From Phytophthora quininea (taxonomy: Eukaryota > Oomycota > Peronosporomycetes > Peronosporales > Peronosporaceae), in the NCBI GenBank assembly GCA_011947345.1, contig JAAVTG010000003.1, positions 49,551 through 113,550 of the forward strand: 64,000 nt of DNA. The letters are read 5' to 3'. The translations under genes were made by a program, and so were the position numbers. The notes below the pieces were generated by a model. That model ran no database searches, was not told the DNA's origin, and worked only from the letters and a program-made list of their open reading frames with translations. Shown here one piece after another: positions 20,107 to 30,421 of the stretch (positions are counted from its first letter, which is position 1; every line of letters begins with the position of its first letter).

Positions 20107-20949
20107 TCAGTCTCGGGCCTTGCCCAGTCGACGTTGTCGGCGAGTGCACTTTGCCGATGGAGATGGAGTGTCCGCTTCGCCTGCCGTAGAAGCTGACGAC
20201 GGGGTGGCTGTCGTTATTGTCGGAGTTTTCGTCTCCGGGACGGTCGTCGGCAGTGGCGAATTTGTCGACGGAGAGCTGGTAGATGTAATCGCCGGTGTGG
20301 CCGTCGTAGTACTCGGACTGTTGCTACCCGCTTGGGTGCTGGCACCTCCACCGCTGCCAGTCACCACGATATCCGCACACGTCGGGTACGTCTGGTTGGC
20401 TAGGTCCGAGTGCCAGTAGAACTGCAGCGCACAGGCGCCGGCCGTGCCGCACCCCGTCACGCTCGACGGGATTGTGGCCTTGGTGCTGGTGGCTTCGTTC
20501 GAGTTCTGGGCGAACGGGTCGATGGTCAGCAGCTTCGCCACCGATTCGTACGTGATGGTGCCGCTGCTGTCGGTGTTGGGTTTGACGACGCTGAGCACCA
20601 TGGTGCCGGGGTGCGGCGCCTGGATGACCCACTCGACTTCGAAGGGCGTGCCGGCCGTGAGCTGCGTGACGGTGTTGTTGGACTCGTAGACGGTTCCTCT
20701 GCATCCGTTCAGGATGTTGAAGGTTTTGGCTGGAGGCTCGTCCTGCTGCTGCAGTCTACCGCTGAGGAGTTCGACGGGCGAGTACTGCAGCTCTTGGTCG
20801 CCGGCTCCGCGAAGAGCTCCGCAGTCGGCTCGGTACTGTTGCGAGATGGGTCTCGGCGTGGGTTTGGTCATTTGACCGTGCGCGTTGACGGAGGAAAGCA
20901 GCGCGACGGTGGCGACAGCAGCGAGAGCGGACGAGATGCTGAGCTTCAT
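20107..20949 (-). CDS. Secreted LPMO-like protein, second family (HGQM type)
   Basis: 280 aa, intact. A 23-residue signal peptide is followed by mature His-Gly-Gln-Met. The domain has KPTPRPISQQYRADC, NGCRGTVYES, IQAPHPGTMVLSVVKP (His90 of the mature chain), CALQFYWHSD and NQTYPTCADIVV. It holds five Cys; the sixth Cys of the mature chain is in the terminal motif Ala-Lys-Cys-Thr-Arg-Arg-Gln-Arg-Arg. The Ser/Thr/Pro tail is shorter than in most copies. From the signal-peptide core to TCADIVVTGS it is identical to the gene broken at 23084-26070, which lies downstream in the opposite orientation, pointing to a very recent duplication or gene conversion. Confidence 0.84.
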   Translation of the reverse strand: MKLSISSALAAVATVALLSSVNAHGQMTKPTPRPISQQYRADCGALRGAGDQELQYSPVELLSGRLQQQDEPPAKTFNILNGCRGTVYESNNTVTQLTAGTPFEVEWVIQAPHPGTMVLSVVKPNTDSSGTITYESVAKLLTIDPFAQNSNEATSTKATIPSSVTGCGTAGACALQFYWHSDLANQTYPTCADIVVTGSGGGASTQAGSNSPSTTTATPAITSTSSPSTNSPLPTTVPETKTPTITTATPSSASTAGEADTPSPSAKCTRRQRRLGKARD

Positions 20950-20977
20950 GGTGGTTGGTTCCTTTGCGGGACGAAGT

Positions 20978-20993
20978 AAATTGGTTAGTGAAT
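20978..20993 (-). promoter_or_regulatory. Oomycete Inr of the HGQM gene at 20107-20949
   Basis: The minus strand reads ATTCACTAACCAATTT, close to the Inr consensus and 29 nt upstream of the ATG. Confidence 0.6.
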
Positions 20994-21734
20994 CCTCATG
21001 AGGTTTCCCACTGTTCGACCAGATTCTAGTGATCTTGTCGTAAAGAGCTTGGTCATCTCTATCCGTTGCGTGCTTCGGCCCCGCCTTGAGGCAGGCCGCA
21101 TCTGGTCACTAGCCGCTTGAGCGCGAGAGAATTTTCGATCGGCTGGTGAGGCGGACATGCTCACTGTTTTGCCGGAACACAACGCACCAAACCGAGCTGA
21201 CCTGGATGGCACCAACTCTACTCGTCCACGAAAGGCCTCAACTGAACGTCATAACCGTCCGGGAGCTTGCCTTCAAGCCGACAAACTGCAGTCGGCGCCC
21301 TTCAAGTGATCGGTGTTCAGCAAGCGACGCCTAAGTCGGGAAGGTTGCCACTGACCTGAATGAAGCTCATGACCGGCACCGCATGCCGAAATTCGCTTCC
21401 AGCCAGCACATGCGTTTGCCCCCATCCGGTCGTCGACTATCGCCTTCACGCCGGCTGGCGAAAGTGCTAACTACATGTACTCGTATCTCTAAGAAAATGA
21501 TCGCCTGGATAGCCAAACATACGCGGTTTCTTGTCAGTGAAATCAGAACGCTTTCAACGGCCGACCACGCAGCTGACCAAGAGCGTGGTGCCCACCTGCT
21601 GCCGGTGAACGGTGCGTACTCGCGACTTTCCGAGACGACTCCTTCGTGTGTCCTGCTGTTCGAGTGCAGCCCCTAAGAGGAGCTTCATGTATCTGGAAAC
21701 CACATCGTTTCCGTTGGAAGTCTCCACTCGCCAC
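20994..21734. other. Intergenic, divergent promoter region
   Basis: Lies between the minus-strand HGQM gene and the plus-strand HGYL gene and must hold both upstream regions. No gene recognised. Confidence 0.4.
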
Positions 21735-21750
21735 GCTCACAACGCAATTT
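21735..21750 (+). promoter_or_regulatory. Oomycete Inr of the HGYL LPMO
   Basis: GCTCACAACGCAATTT matches 13 of 16 consensus positions, 39 nt upstream of the ATG at 21789. A second partial match, GCTCATTCGAG, follows directly at 21751. Confidence 0.6.
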
Positions 21751-21788
21751 GCTCATTCGAGTCCACACGACAAATCTAGAGACACAAC

Positions 21789-22835
21789 ATGGTGAGCTCC
21801 AAGACGCACTACACCACCGTGATCGGCGCTGTCGCTTTGCTTCTCGGTGGGGCCAACGCACATGGCTACCTCTGCAAACCGCAGGTGAGCTTCCCGACTG
21901 ACGTAGATAAGACGCAGTTCGTCGCGACGATCGAATCCAGCGCCTCGGGTTTTAGCGGCTCCTTCAGCGGCTCACCGGCAGAAAACACGGCAGCTTTCTC
22001 CGCGGCCTTTAACTCCAGCAAGTACTCATCGCTCAAGGAATTCGTCACGGCTAAGGGTCAAATCGTGGCCTCGGGAGCCAACATCAAGTGCGGTCTCACC
22101 GACCCAAACGAGACGCCGCAACCGATCCCTGACCAGATCGAGTGGACGCACTCGGACACCGAGGGTTTCACGTCGTCCCATGAAGGGCCTTGCGAGGCCT
22201 GGTGCGACGACACCAAGGTTTTCCACGACGACGATTGCGCTGCACACTTCACCACCGCCCCGGCGAAGATGCCTTTCGACAAGGCCAGGTGCTCTGGCTC
22301 GAGCCGCTTGACGTTCTACTGGCTGGCGTTGCACTCGTCCACCTGGCAAGTATATGTGAACTGCGCCGCACTCGAAGGCGGCAGTGCTTCGCCTTCGTCA
22401 AACTCGACCAGTAGTAGCTCTCAAAGCACCACCCCGACCGTCACAACTTCGACACCGTCGGCTACGACATCTACCCCGACCACCACGTACCTGCCCACTC
22501 CGGCACCGATCGCCACCACCGATGCTCCGGTTTCGGGCAGTACTGACGATTCCGAATGCGGTTCGCTAGATATCGCTGGTAGTGATGAATCAGACTGTGG
22601 TTCACTCGACGTTGCTGGTAGCGACAACAGCCAGATCGGCGGTGATGCCGACACTGCAGACTCGGACTGCGGTTCGCTTGATGTCGCCGGCAGCGACGAC
22701 TCGGAGTGTGGCTCGCTGGATGTTGCTGGAAGTGACGAAGCCGCCCCTGCGTCCGAGTCGTCCCTGAACTTTGCTAATGTCGACGACAGCAATTACAAGA
22801 GCGGCAAGGTCCAGCCGCAGCAACAAAACCTCTAG
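21789..22835 (+). CDS. Secreted LPMO-like protein (probable AA17) with Cys-Gly-Ser-Leu-Asp repeat tail
   Basis: 348 aa, intact. A 24-residue signal peptide precedes mature His-Gly-Tyr-Leu. The domain has SSASGFSGSFSGSPAENTAAF, CGLTDPNETPQPIP, SSHEGPCEAWCDDTKVFHDDDC, LTFYWLALHSS and WQVYVNCAALEGG. A Ser/Thr/Pro linker leads to four acidic repeats of the form (S/E)-x-C-G-S-L-D-(I/V)-A-G-S-D, then SSLNFANVDDSNYKSGKV and a Gln-rich end. It has no Cys-Arg terminus. The repeat tail also occurs on the next gene downstream, which has the other catalytic family, so tails and domains have been exchanged. The role of the acidic Cys repeats is unknown; metal binding or disulfide cross-linking are possibilities only. 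Confidence 0.85.
   Translation: MVSSKTHYTTVIGAVALLLGGANAHGYLCKPQVSFPTDVDKTQFVATIESSASGFSGSFSGSPAENTAAFSAAFNSSKYSSLKEFVTAKGQIVASGANIKCGLTDPNETPQPIPDQIEWTHSDTEGFTSSHEGPCEAWCDDTKVFHDDDCAAHFTTAPAKMPFDKARCSGSSRLTFYWLALHSSTWQVYVNCAALEGGSASPSSNSTSSSSQSTTPTVTTSTPSATTSTPTTTYLPTPAPIATTDAPVSGSTDDSECGSLDIAGSDESDCGSLDVAGSDNSQIGGDADTADSDCGSLDVAGSDDSECGSLDVAGSDEAAPASESSLNFANVDDSNYKSGKVQPQQQNL
22551..22739 (+). repeat. Four CGSLD(V/I)AGSD coding repeats
   Basis: Four copies of a 13-residue acidic unit with an invariant Cys, the third preceded by a 13-residue insertion (QIGGDADTADSDC region). Codon choice differs between copies, so the repeat is not a very recent slippage product. Confidence 0.8.
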
Positions 22836-23179
22836 AGCGGACGACACCACATTTTATTCGTCGAACGAAGCAGTGTCGTGTATAACATGTTTGACCAATG
22901 TACGTGTATGGCCGTGACCACTATTCAAATCTTGTCTTCCAGGCAGCGCCATCCGAAGCCTGTGGTGGCTATCAATACGAAAGATGAAGCCCAATCTCCT
23001 TGTTCGGTAGAAGCACACCACTCTTCTTTCGCGAAGTACTGCATCGGCATTTTTAATCTTCTCCCCGCCAGCCACCGCCGACCATGTCTTCGCGTATGCT
23101 TGCCGTCATCACGACCGTCGCGCTGCTTTCCTCCGTCAACGCGCACGGTCAAATGACCAAACCCACGCCGAGACCCATG

Positions 23180-25306
23180 ATGGGCTGCCGAAAATAGCAT
23201 GGCAATAATAATAATGGCCATACATATCATACATAAATGTATGTTTTAGCGATGGACCATACAATGTCATAATGTATGTGGCAATCCTAGCTAAAAGAAT
23301 AATGTATGCAAGGTGCACAGCAAAATTATGACCCCCGCAGAACCAACCATTTACTGGAGTGTGTTTTGTCTGTAGCTGTTCTCCATTTCCCGATTCACGC
23401 CCACGTTTACAAGCCCCTACTGCTCTACACCAGCCATGGCGATCACCGCCAGACCAAGGTTCACGTCAGCTCAAGTCACTGGGTTTTATTTCCAGCCGTG
23501 CCGCGATGACTTCGACGAGATTATTCTCGAATATTTCCGATGTCGTTGCGGCACGGTTAGAAAGCAGACCCGTCGAAACGGGCGTGCTAACCTCATGCAG
23601 CACGTTAGACATGAGCATCCCAACTTTGAGGCCGAGATGCTAGAGGCCACGACATCTGAAACCGGCTCGCTACTCAGTTACGTGTCGCGGTCTTCGCAAA
23701 ACCTGTACGGCTGGCTCATGTGGGTCGTTACGAGCAATCTACCTCTCACTTTTGTGAGAATAGAGCGACAAGACGGTAAGAAAAGCGACTACAATTTAAC
23801 AAAGAATTATTTCTAACTGTTTATTATTGATCTTAGCTATACGACACTCGATCCGGTATGCGTCGAGACGCTGCGCGCTGCGCTTGAAGGCGTGTCTGTG
23901 GCAGTGGAGAGGTCAATCGCCTCTGAGATGCCGGACCAATTTGGGCTCATTCTAGATGGATGGACCCATATGTCTGAGCACTATCTTGGAGTCTTCGCCT
24001 GCTACGAGGTTGGTGGCAAGGTGAAGACTCCCTTGATCTGCATGGCTCCTCTGATGAATGAGGTTGATGACGGTCTCTCTGCCCTCGCGCACAGAGAGTT
24101 TCTAGCGGATATGCTGCCGAGGGATTTTGGGAAACAGATTGACCAGTGTCTATTTGTTGTGGGTGATAATTGCAGCGTTAATCAGCGCTTAGCTTCGCTC
24201 ATCGGCGTTCCCTTAATCGGGTGCGCTTCGCACCGACTTAATCGGGCGGTCCAGCAAGATCTTCAAAGTCACGAGGCTGATCTTGCCGCAGTTCACGGGC
24301 TAATGATCAAGGTTCGGACGCTGACGCAGTCGGCTAAACTGAGGTACCCATGTTGTTATTCTGTGGTTTTATCTATAATTCCTACTAATAAGGATAATGT
24401 GTGGTGTTTTATGATAATTCTTAGGCTTAAAACAAGTCTCCGCCCGGTAATTCGGCAGGACACACGATGGAGTTCAACGTTTGCAATGTTGCACCGTTAC
24501 TTCAAGCTTCTCGAGCACCTCGATAAAGATGACGATGACGTCGCTGAGCTTCTTCCTGGTCCGGCGTGCAACCGCCGCCTGCGCAAGCTGCTGAAGGAGC
24601 TCGCCAATGTCGAATCCGTATCGAAGGCTCTTCAAGGCAGCGCTGATCTCTTAGACGTGCGCGAATGGTTCGACGGTCTCATCGCTATGAAGCCGCAGTA
24701 CGCGTATTACCTTGGTAAGTTTCACATTCTGCTAACTACGCTGTGAAAACTAACGATATCTATCATACAGCGCCACGAGCTGACATTGTCCACAGCCCGG
24801 ACTTTGAGTCGGGCTGTGTCCGTGTCTTGCGAGGCAACTCTAACCGCCTGACAAGAACGGAGAAGGCAGTACTCCAGCCTTTCGCTGCAAGTGCTGCAGC
24901 CGCGCCCGAATCGGACGACGAAGAGAGCTCGTCGTTCGTCGAGCGCCTTCAAAAGCGCAGGAAGCTGGCGCAACAAGAGCAGAAGTACGTGCTGATCCAT
25001 AGTATCCCTCCGACGTCGAACATCGTGGAGAGGTTCTTTAGTATTGCCCGGACGACATTTGGGCAAGAACGCAACAGCCTTCAACCAGCGACGCTCGAGC
25101 AGATCCTCTTTCTCCGTCAGAACGCAAGCTACTGGGACGTAGGTACCATTGATAGTCTCCGAAGTTAACCACCATCATAAGCCATTATGTATGTGTTAAA
25201 CCTTCTACATGCCATTATTTATGTAGATGATTCTGCTGGCTGCCTACCATTATTTATCTAGTGTTGTCGTTCTTGCTAGAAAAACATGCCATTATCGGCA
25301 GCCCTG
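23180..25306 (+). mobile_element. hAT-family DNA transposon inside an LPMO gene
   Basis: Terminal sequences are inverted repeats: GGGCTGCCGA at the left and TCGGCAGCCC at the right, followed inside by related AGCATGGC/GCCATTAT blocks. The host heptamer GACCCAT is present on both sides (23172-23178 and 25307-25313), and the uninterrupted paralogue has it once. That is close to the 8-bp target duplication of hAT elements. Inside lies a BED-finger transposase gene. Several ATAATGxATG short repeats near both ends may be subterminal transposase sites. Confidence 0.82.
23436..25168 (+). CDS. hAT transposase with BED zinc finger and introns
   Basis: The ATG at 23436 starts a BED-type finger region (FRCRCGTVRKQTRRNGRANLMQHVRHEH). 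Then come the RNase-H-like core (DGWTHMSEHYLGVFACYE, VVGDNCSVNQRLA, GCASHRLNRAV, RQDTRWSSTFAML) and the C-terminal hAT dimerisation region (SNIVERFFSIARTTFGQER). GT-AG introns fit at 24344-24424 and 24715-24770, each rejoining the frame cleanly. A third at about 23776-23836 fits by content (ending before YTTLDPVC) but leaves the frame off by one base, so there is either an indel or another splice choice. The element may be recently active. Confidence 0.75.
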
Positions 25307-25863
25307 GACCCATCTCGCAACAGTACCGAGCCGACTGCGGAGCTCTTCGCGGAGCCGGCGACCAAGAGCTGCAGTACTCGCCCGTCGAACTCCTCAGCGG
25401 TAGACTGCAGCAGCAGGACGAGCCTCCAGCCAAAACCTTCAACATCCTGAACGGATGCAGAGGAACCGTCTACGAGTCCAACAACACCGTCACGCAGCTC
25501 ACGGCCGGCACGCCCTTCGAAGTCGAGTGGGTCATCCAGGCGCCGCACCCCGGCACCATGGTGCTCAGCGTCGTCAAACCCAACACCGACAGCAGCGGCA
25601 CCATCACGTACGAATCGGTGGCGAAGCTGCTGACCATCGACCCGTTCGCCCAGAACTCGAACGAAGCCACCAGCACCAAGGCCACAATCCCGTCGAGCGT
25701 GACGGGGTGCGGCACGGCCGGCGCCTGTGCGCTGCAGTTCTACTGGCACTCGGACCTAGCCAACCAGACGTACCCGACGTGTGCGGATATCGTGGTGACT
25801 GGCAGTGAGAGCTCTACGACGGCCCCGACAGCTACTCTAAAGGCCTCGGTAGCTGACGAAGCG

Positions 25864-25969
25864 GACGACTGCGGGTCGTTAGACGTTGCCGAATTGGACT
25901 GCGGTTCTTTGGACATCGCTAGCAGTGACGAAGATTGCGAATCGCTGGAGATTGCCGGCAGCAGCGACA
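25864..25969 (+). repeat. Three CGSLD-type coding repeats
   Basis: Units DDCGSLDVAEL, DCGSLDIASSDE and DCESLEIAGSSD, homologous to the four repeats at 22551-22739. Confidence 0.75.
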
Positions 25970-26070
25970 CTGAAGAGGCTGCGTCTGTGACCAACTCGTC
26001 GCTGGACTTTGGCGAACTGGATGGCAACAGCTACGCAAGTGGAAACGTATCGCCCAAGAGTTCGAGTTAG

Positions 26071-27050
26071 CGTGTTCCGGTAGTTTGCTGTAGTGCCGTG
26101 TCCCTCAACATGTTTTACGTTCGTCCTTCGTCCCGAGAGACCTTTACACTTGCGTGGGTTCCCCTCGTGTAGTATCTCCGAGATGATTTTCCAGAGCGAT
26201 GATTACTTTGCCGCAGGACTCGTCATCAAGTCGCTTTGTCGCGTGTTGAATGTACACGTTCTACATGTATATATCTGTAGCAGCATGCTTGGGCCAAGCT
26301 TGGCATGAACTCGGCTTTCCACGCAACTGAAGCTCCACGCTACGAAAGTGAGTGGCGTGGTGGTCTGCGACTAGCAACGTGCACCGCCAGCTCAAAATCT
26401 TTGAGCGGGTGGAAGCACGATGGTCCACACGTCAAGTATTGCGGCTCTAGCGTTTGCCTCGGACGTCTTGTCGCCAAATCTCGACGTTACCGGTACAGTA
26501 TGAACGGAAAGCTGTCGTGGCGTTATTGAACAGAGGTGGACAACGCTGCAATGACCACCACCCAAAGCTTCGTGTCGACTGACGTAAGATGTCGAATTCG
26601 CGCGACGGTCTCCGTTCCGCAGCAGCACCTGCGCTCTGCTGCGCCAGCGTTAATCTCGTGGGGCACTTCTATCGCCATCCAAACAAGATTATAGTAGAGA
26701 GCTTCTGCGATCGCCCGCCGTTGCTGGTAAACAACGAGGCTCCAAAGGCTGAGCATGCACACCACAGCAGCGCGAGCTTCTCGCTGCTTGGCAAGCAAGC
26801 CCAGCCACAGTCGGCGGATACTGTTCATTCATGCACTTCCAAAGACACGGGGACATCGCCTTGATCGGAGGAATCCGGGGAGTCCCGGCCCCGTCGCGTG
26901 GCCTGTTACCAGCACCTACACAGCTTGCCACGCTTGGCGTTCCGCGGCACCAGGTGTGCGTGGCTCACCTGGTCTGCGATGTCACGTCGATATCCTCAGG
27001 GATTTCGACCCTACAACCGCCGGCATTGAGCGGACCTTACACACCGCCAG
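26071..27050. other. Intergenic, left flank of the second hAT
   Basis: No gene recognised. An open frame on plus near 26755-27102 is cut by the hAT insertion at 27058 but shows no family motif on either side. Confidence 0.4.
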
Positions 27051-27245
27051 CACATCGGCAGGCATGCTCAAACGGGGCATTTTGAAAGTCGATGGGATTT
27101 GATGTAAAATGGGCAGACTTGGGAAACTTCAAAGGGGCATTGCACAGGAAATGTATAGAATTGCCAGAAAACCCTAAAAGGACACAGGCTTACGCATGGA
27201 AATGTAAGAGAGGTTAGCCTACGCACGCTCTGGTGGATCAGAAAC

Positions 27246-29796
27246 TTAATGTTGTGCTATAGCTTTCTTGCTTGACTCCAATCTGTCCGCCAGCTCCATG
27301 ACTTCGAAGTATTGACGCGCTTGCAGTTCTCCTTCAACAGCGTATGTGCTCAGTCGTCCTCGCTGTGGACCAGCTACTCGGTTTAGCGTACTGAAATCCC
27401 CTTCCACAGTATGAGTTCCTGGAGCAATACTTGCGAGGCCAACAGCAAATTCGGTGAGCGCTCCAAATTCACCACAAGGGTCGACTTTAGCCCACGCGTC
27501 TTCAAGCGACAGATCACCTTGATCCTTCACCTTTCTGCAAACATCACTCTTTAGCTTGTATTCGTGGATCAGGTTCTTGCGCTGGCTCCAGATCTCCTCG
27601 GTCGCCGATTCACCTAGGTGCTCTCGCAATTTTGCTGAATGAGCGATCAGCAGACGACGGAACGCTCCATCCGTACACTTCACAATGTCAATCGGTCTCG
27701 TTGGAGGCGCATCGCGGGTCTCTGCTGCAATATCGAGCTTGATATCGGCAATTCCGTCGATCATCACGGTCAGAGCTGTAGTAACAGCTTCCACCAAGCC
27801 TTGCTGACTCGTTGATTGCTGGGATTCAGTCGGTTCATCTACTTCATTGAGTTGTGGCATGTCTTCGTCCTCGTGGGAACTCGGGGTATCTTCGTCTACC
27901 ATGTCCGCCAGATGCGCTAAAACTTCCAAAGCCTCTTCGCCGTCTTGATGCTTGTGGATGTTTGGTTGGTCCAGAGCCATGCCAGCGATACCCACTTCAG
28001 CTCCTTGACGACATGTATGAGCATTATGTTGTCCCGCAATCTTGTCGAATAGGTCTTTAGAGTGAAGGCAGCACCACTGCAAGTGATCAGAGACCTTTGC
28101 TGAATCGACAGTCGGCGCACCTTCGTCATTCGAATCGCTTTCAAATTTCAACGCCAGCGATAAGTGGAGTTCGTCCAGAGCAGCGTATTGTTCGCGCATA
28201 GTAACCGTCTTATACTGCAGCTTGCGAAAGCAGGCGCGGATCTTCTCGCTCAACTTGCAGACCACAAATAAGCATAACCACCATGCGTCACTCGATTTCG
28301 TGTAAGCCTTTTCGTCTTGGACAATCCCAAGACGAACGTAGTTCTTCAGCAGAAAGTGGCATGCATCGTGGATCGACTCCCAACGTGTCGGCGAGTATGT
28401 AGGACACAGACCCACCGTTAATCTCACGCTCTCATGTTTTCGAGTAAATGAGATTTCAGAACCGAGCCTGGAGCGGAAATTGACGTTGCGGTCAAGGACC
28501 CGAAGGAACTCGTTAACAACCAGGTTGAGCTGGTGACTTCCACACCAGTTGATGACTACGGATGTGTTACCAACAAGCTGAGCTGCATTTCGAAGTCTGG
28601 TTGAAAATCCCCGGTGGCGGCCTAACATGTTGGCCGCACCATCGCTCGATACACCAAGTAGATTTGGCATCAAATTTTTGCCTCCGATATCTTCTAGCAG
28701 CCCAAGTACTAGTTGAGCAAAATTGGCGCCAGTATGACCGAGTTGCCCCAGCGGAACGGCGAGCAGATGGACGTTGTGGACGCCCCCAAAAGTCCAAATG
28801 AAACTCTAACATCCAGGTAGCCTTCACGTCGGTGAGTTGCTGCATCGACCAGGATCGAGAAACCCCAGGTGTTGTTGAGAAGGAACCGAATCGCTGTCAA
28901 ATTCAGAGCCACCACGAAGCGGACTTGTCGGCCGATGACATTGCGGTCTGGAGATCCGAGTTTCATGTTGCCCAAAACCGTGCCAAACTCGAAAAACATC
29001 TTTTCGGTAGCGCGAAAACTCACACCTGCCCTGATACAGCGCAGCACAGTTTCGAATTGTTCGCGGTTGCTAATGAACAGAACACAAACGTCCCTCGTTG
29101 TCTCCACAAAGTCTCTCGCCATCGTCACCTCTCCGATGGTTGCATCCACTTGAACCAAACCAACTCCTCCATCATCGCTGTTGCAGAAGAAACGGCGAAT
29201 GATGCTGACAATCCCGGAGGAACCTCAAAGTCGAAGGCAGGTAAAGCTGGTAGAAAATGTTCTATCATCTTTGGGAGAAAGAACTGCACACGTGCGCTTA
29301 CGTCTTGAAGGGCTTGGAAGGCTTCCCATTTACGAGGATGTTGACTCTCCATATGCGCTGTGATGTGGTCTCGCCGAAACGATGTAAAGATCTGAGCTTT
29401 CGATTTCTTTTTCCGCTGCTTCTTGTTCAGAAGTGACCCAAAAGCCGAAGACTTCGATTTGTCCTCATCTTCACGCCCAAATGCAGTACAAAACTGGCAG
29501 ATGGCCTCAATAACTTCAAAATCTTTGTAGCTGAAGGGGCGTATCCCCAGTTCGTTGACATACTTCGGCAACCAGTGTTGCCGTGGCGCTTTCTTTTTCT
29601 CGATCGTGCATCGCAACACCTCGTTGACGCTACGCCGAGTGGAAGAAACACGGTTCTGCTTGGACTTGTAGGGACGTTTCCCTTTGGGGGTGAGTGGCGC
29701 GCCATCCGAGGCAGCGTAACGACTCCTTCTCGATTCTGGATGCACGGTAAAACGGATAATGAACGTTGACAATGGACAACAGGACGAATGTGGCAT
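27246..29796 (-). pseudogene. hAT-like transposase, frameshifted
   Basis: The start is near 29796. The N-terminal part is basic with a C2HC-like stretch (ICQFCTAFGRE...HITAHMESQHPRKW). The middle part, in another frame, reads FSILVDAATHRREGYLDVRV and then HNVHLLAV. The last 475 codons (28673 to 27246) carry SSDGAANMLGRHRGFSTRL, CGSHQLNLVVNEF and YSPTRWES, and end with a dimerisation-like segment (TEFAVGLASIAPGTHTVEGDFSTLNR). The break near 28790-28800 is next to TTTTT and GGGGG runs and would be repaired by one base. The break near 29140 is not clearly homopolymeric. Acts only on its own element. Confidence 0.72.
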
Positions 29797-29821
29797 GCTA
29801 CAGACAACAATGATTCATGTT

Positions 29822-29935
29822 AGTAGTTCATACTAATGGCGTTAGCTACGTTGGAAGTAGCTCATACTAATGGCGTTAGCTACGTTGGAAGTGGCTCATA
29901 CTAATGGCGTTAGCTATCTGGAAGTAACAGCAATT
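29822..29935. repeat. Tandem repeat, about 34-bp unit, three copies
   Basis: Units start TTCATACTAATGGCGTTAG or CTCATACTAATGGCGTTAG; the third is diverged after GCTA. It lies just outside the transposase start, near the right end of the hAT element, and may be a subterminal binding array. Confidence 0.8.
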
Positions 29936-30061
29936 GTAGCCTGGAGAGCTCCTTCAACAGCCTTGAATCCGAGCGGCAAAATGGGCACTCCTGGAGAGTT
30001 TCAAAAGGGTTTTTGGCTTTTTATGTGCAAAATGCCCCGATAGAGCATGCCTGCACATCGG

Positions 30062-30421
30062 CCACGCACCCGCTTCTTTACATGGCCGTCCATTGTGCAC
30101 TTCCGCCGCACCACATGGCGGACCATTGACCCGCCAAAGCCGAGACGCGCGGCGACTGTCAAAGTGCCAGGGGCCCCACTAATTGTGCACCGAAAGCACT
30201 TTTCGATAAAAATGCGTGGATCCCGCCACCAGAACCGTTAATCAAATGCCGCCACTATCACGACACTGCTTTGCTGTTCGCGTGGCTATTCGCGACCGGG
30301 CCGTGTCGTGATGGATGGCACGGAAGGCAGCTCTACGTTTTGCCCTCGCTGTCCGTAGTGTCATTTAGTTCACATTCCATTTTGCTCGGTGGCCCAACAT
30401 AGTTCGTCTACATCTAACAGC
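30062..30421. other. Upstream region of the HGYM LPMO, weak Inr at 30368-30383
   Basis: GTTCACATTCCATTTT at 30368-30383 resembles the Inr with a 1-2 base offset, 39 nt upstream of the ATG. Left of it is the right-hand flank of the hAT insertion site. Confidence 0.4.

Larger units (their letters stand above)
23084..26070 (+). pseudogene. HGQM-family LPMO gene split by a hAT transposon, with CGSLD tail
   Basis: The ATG at 23084 opens a 20-residue signal peptide and mature His-Gly-Gln-Met, and the frame is broken after KPTPRP at 23178 by a 2.1-kb insertion. Coding resumes at about 25307 with PISQQYRADC and runs without error to 26070. The domain (QAPHPGTMVLSVV, CALQFYWHSD, TCADIVVTGS) is identical to the gene at 20107-20949. 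The tail is not: it carries three acidic repeats (DDCGSLDVA, DCGSLDIA, DCESLEIA) and an SSLDF...NSYASGNV end like the neighbouring HGYL gene at 21789-22835. The gene is therefore a mosaic of its two neighbours that was later hit by a transposon. As sequenced it can only make a 31-aa-plus truncated product. Confidence 0.85.
27059..30053 (-). mobile_element. hAT-family DNA transposon with exact 8-bp target duplication
   Basis: CACATCGG flanks both ends (27051-27058 and 30054-30061). The terminal inverted repeats begin CAGGCATGCTC and continue after a short variable part with CGGGGCATTTTG at both ends. Inside is a minus-strand transposase with frameshifts, and a 34-bp tandem repeat lies at 29822-29935. 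Length is 2995 bp. Confidence 0.85.
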
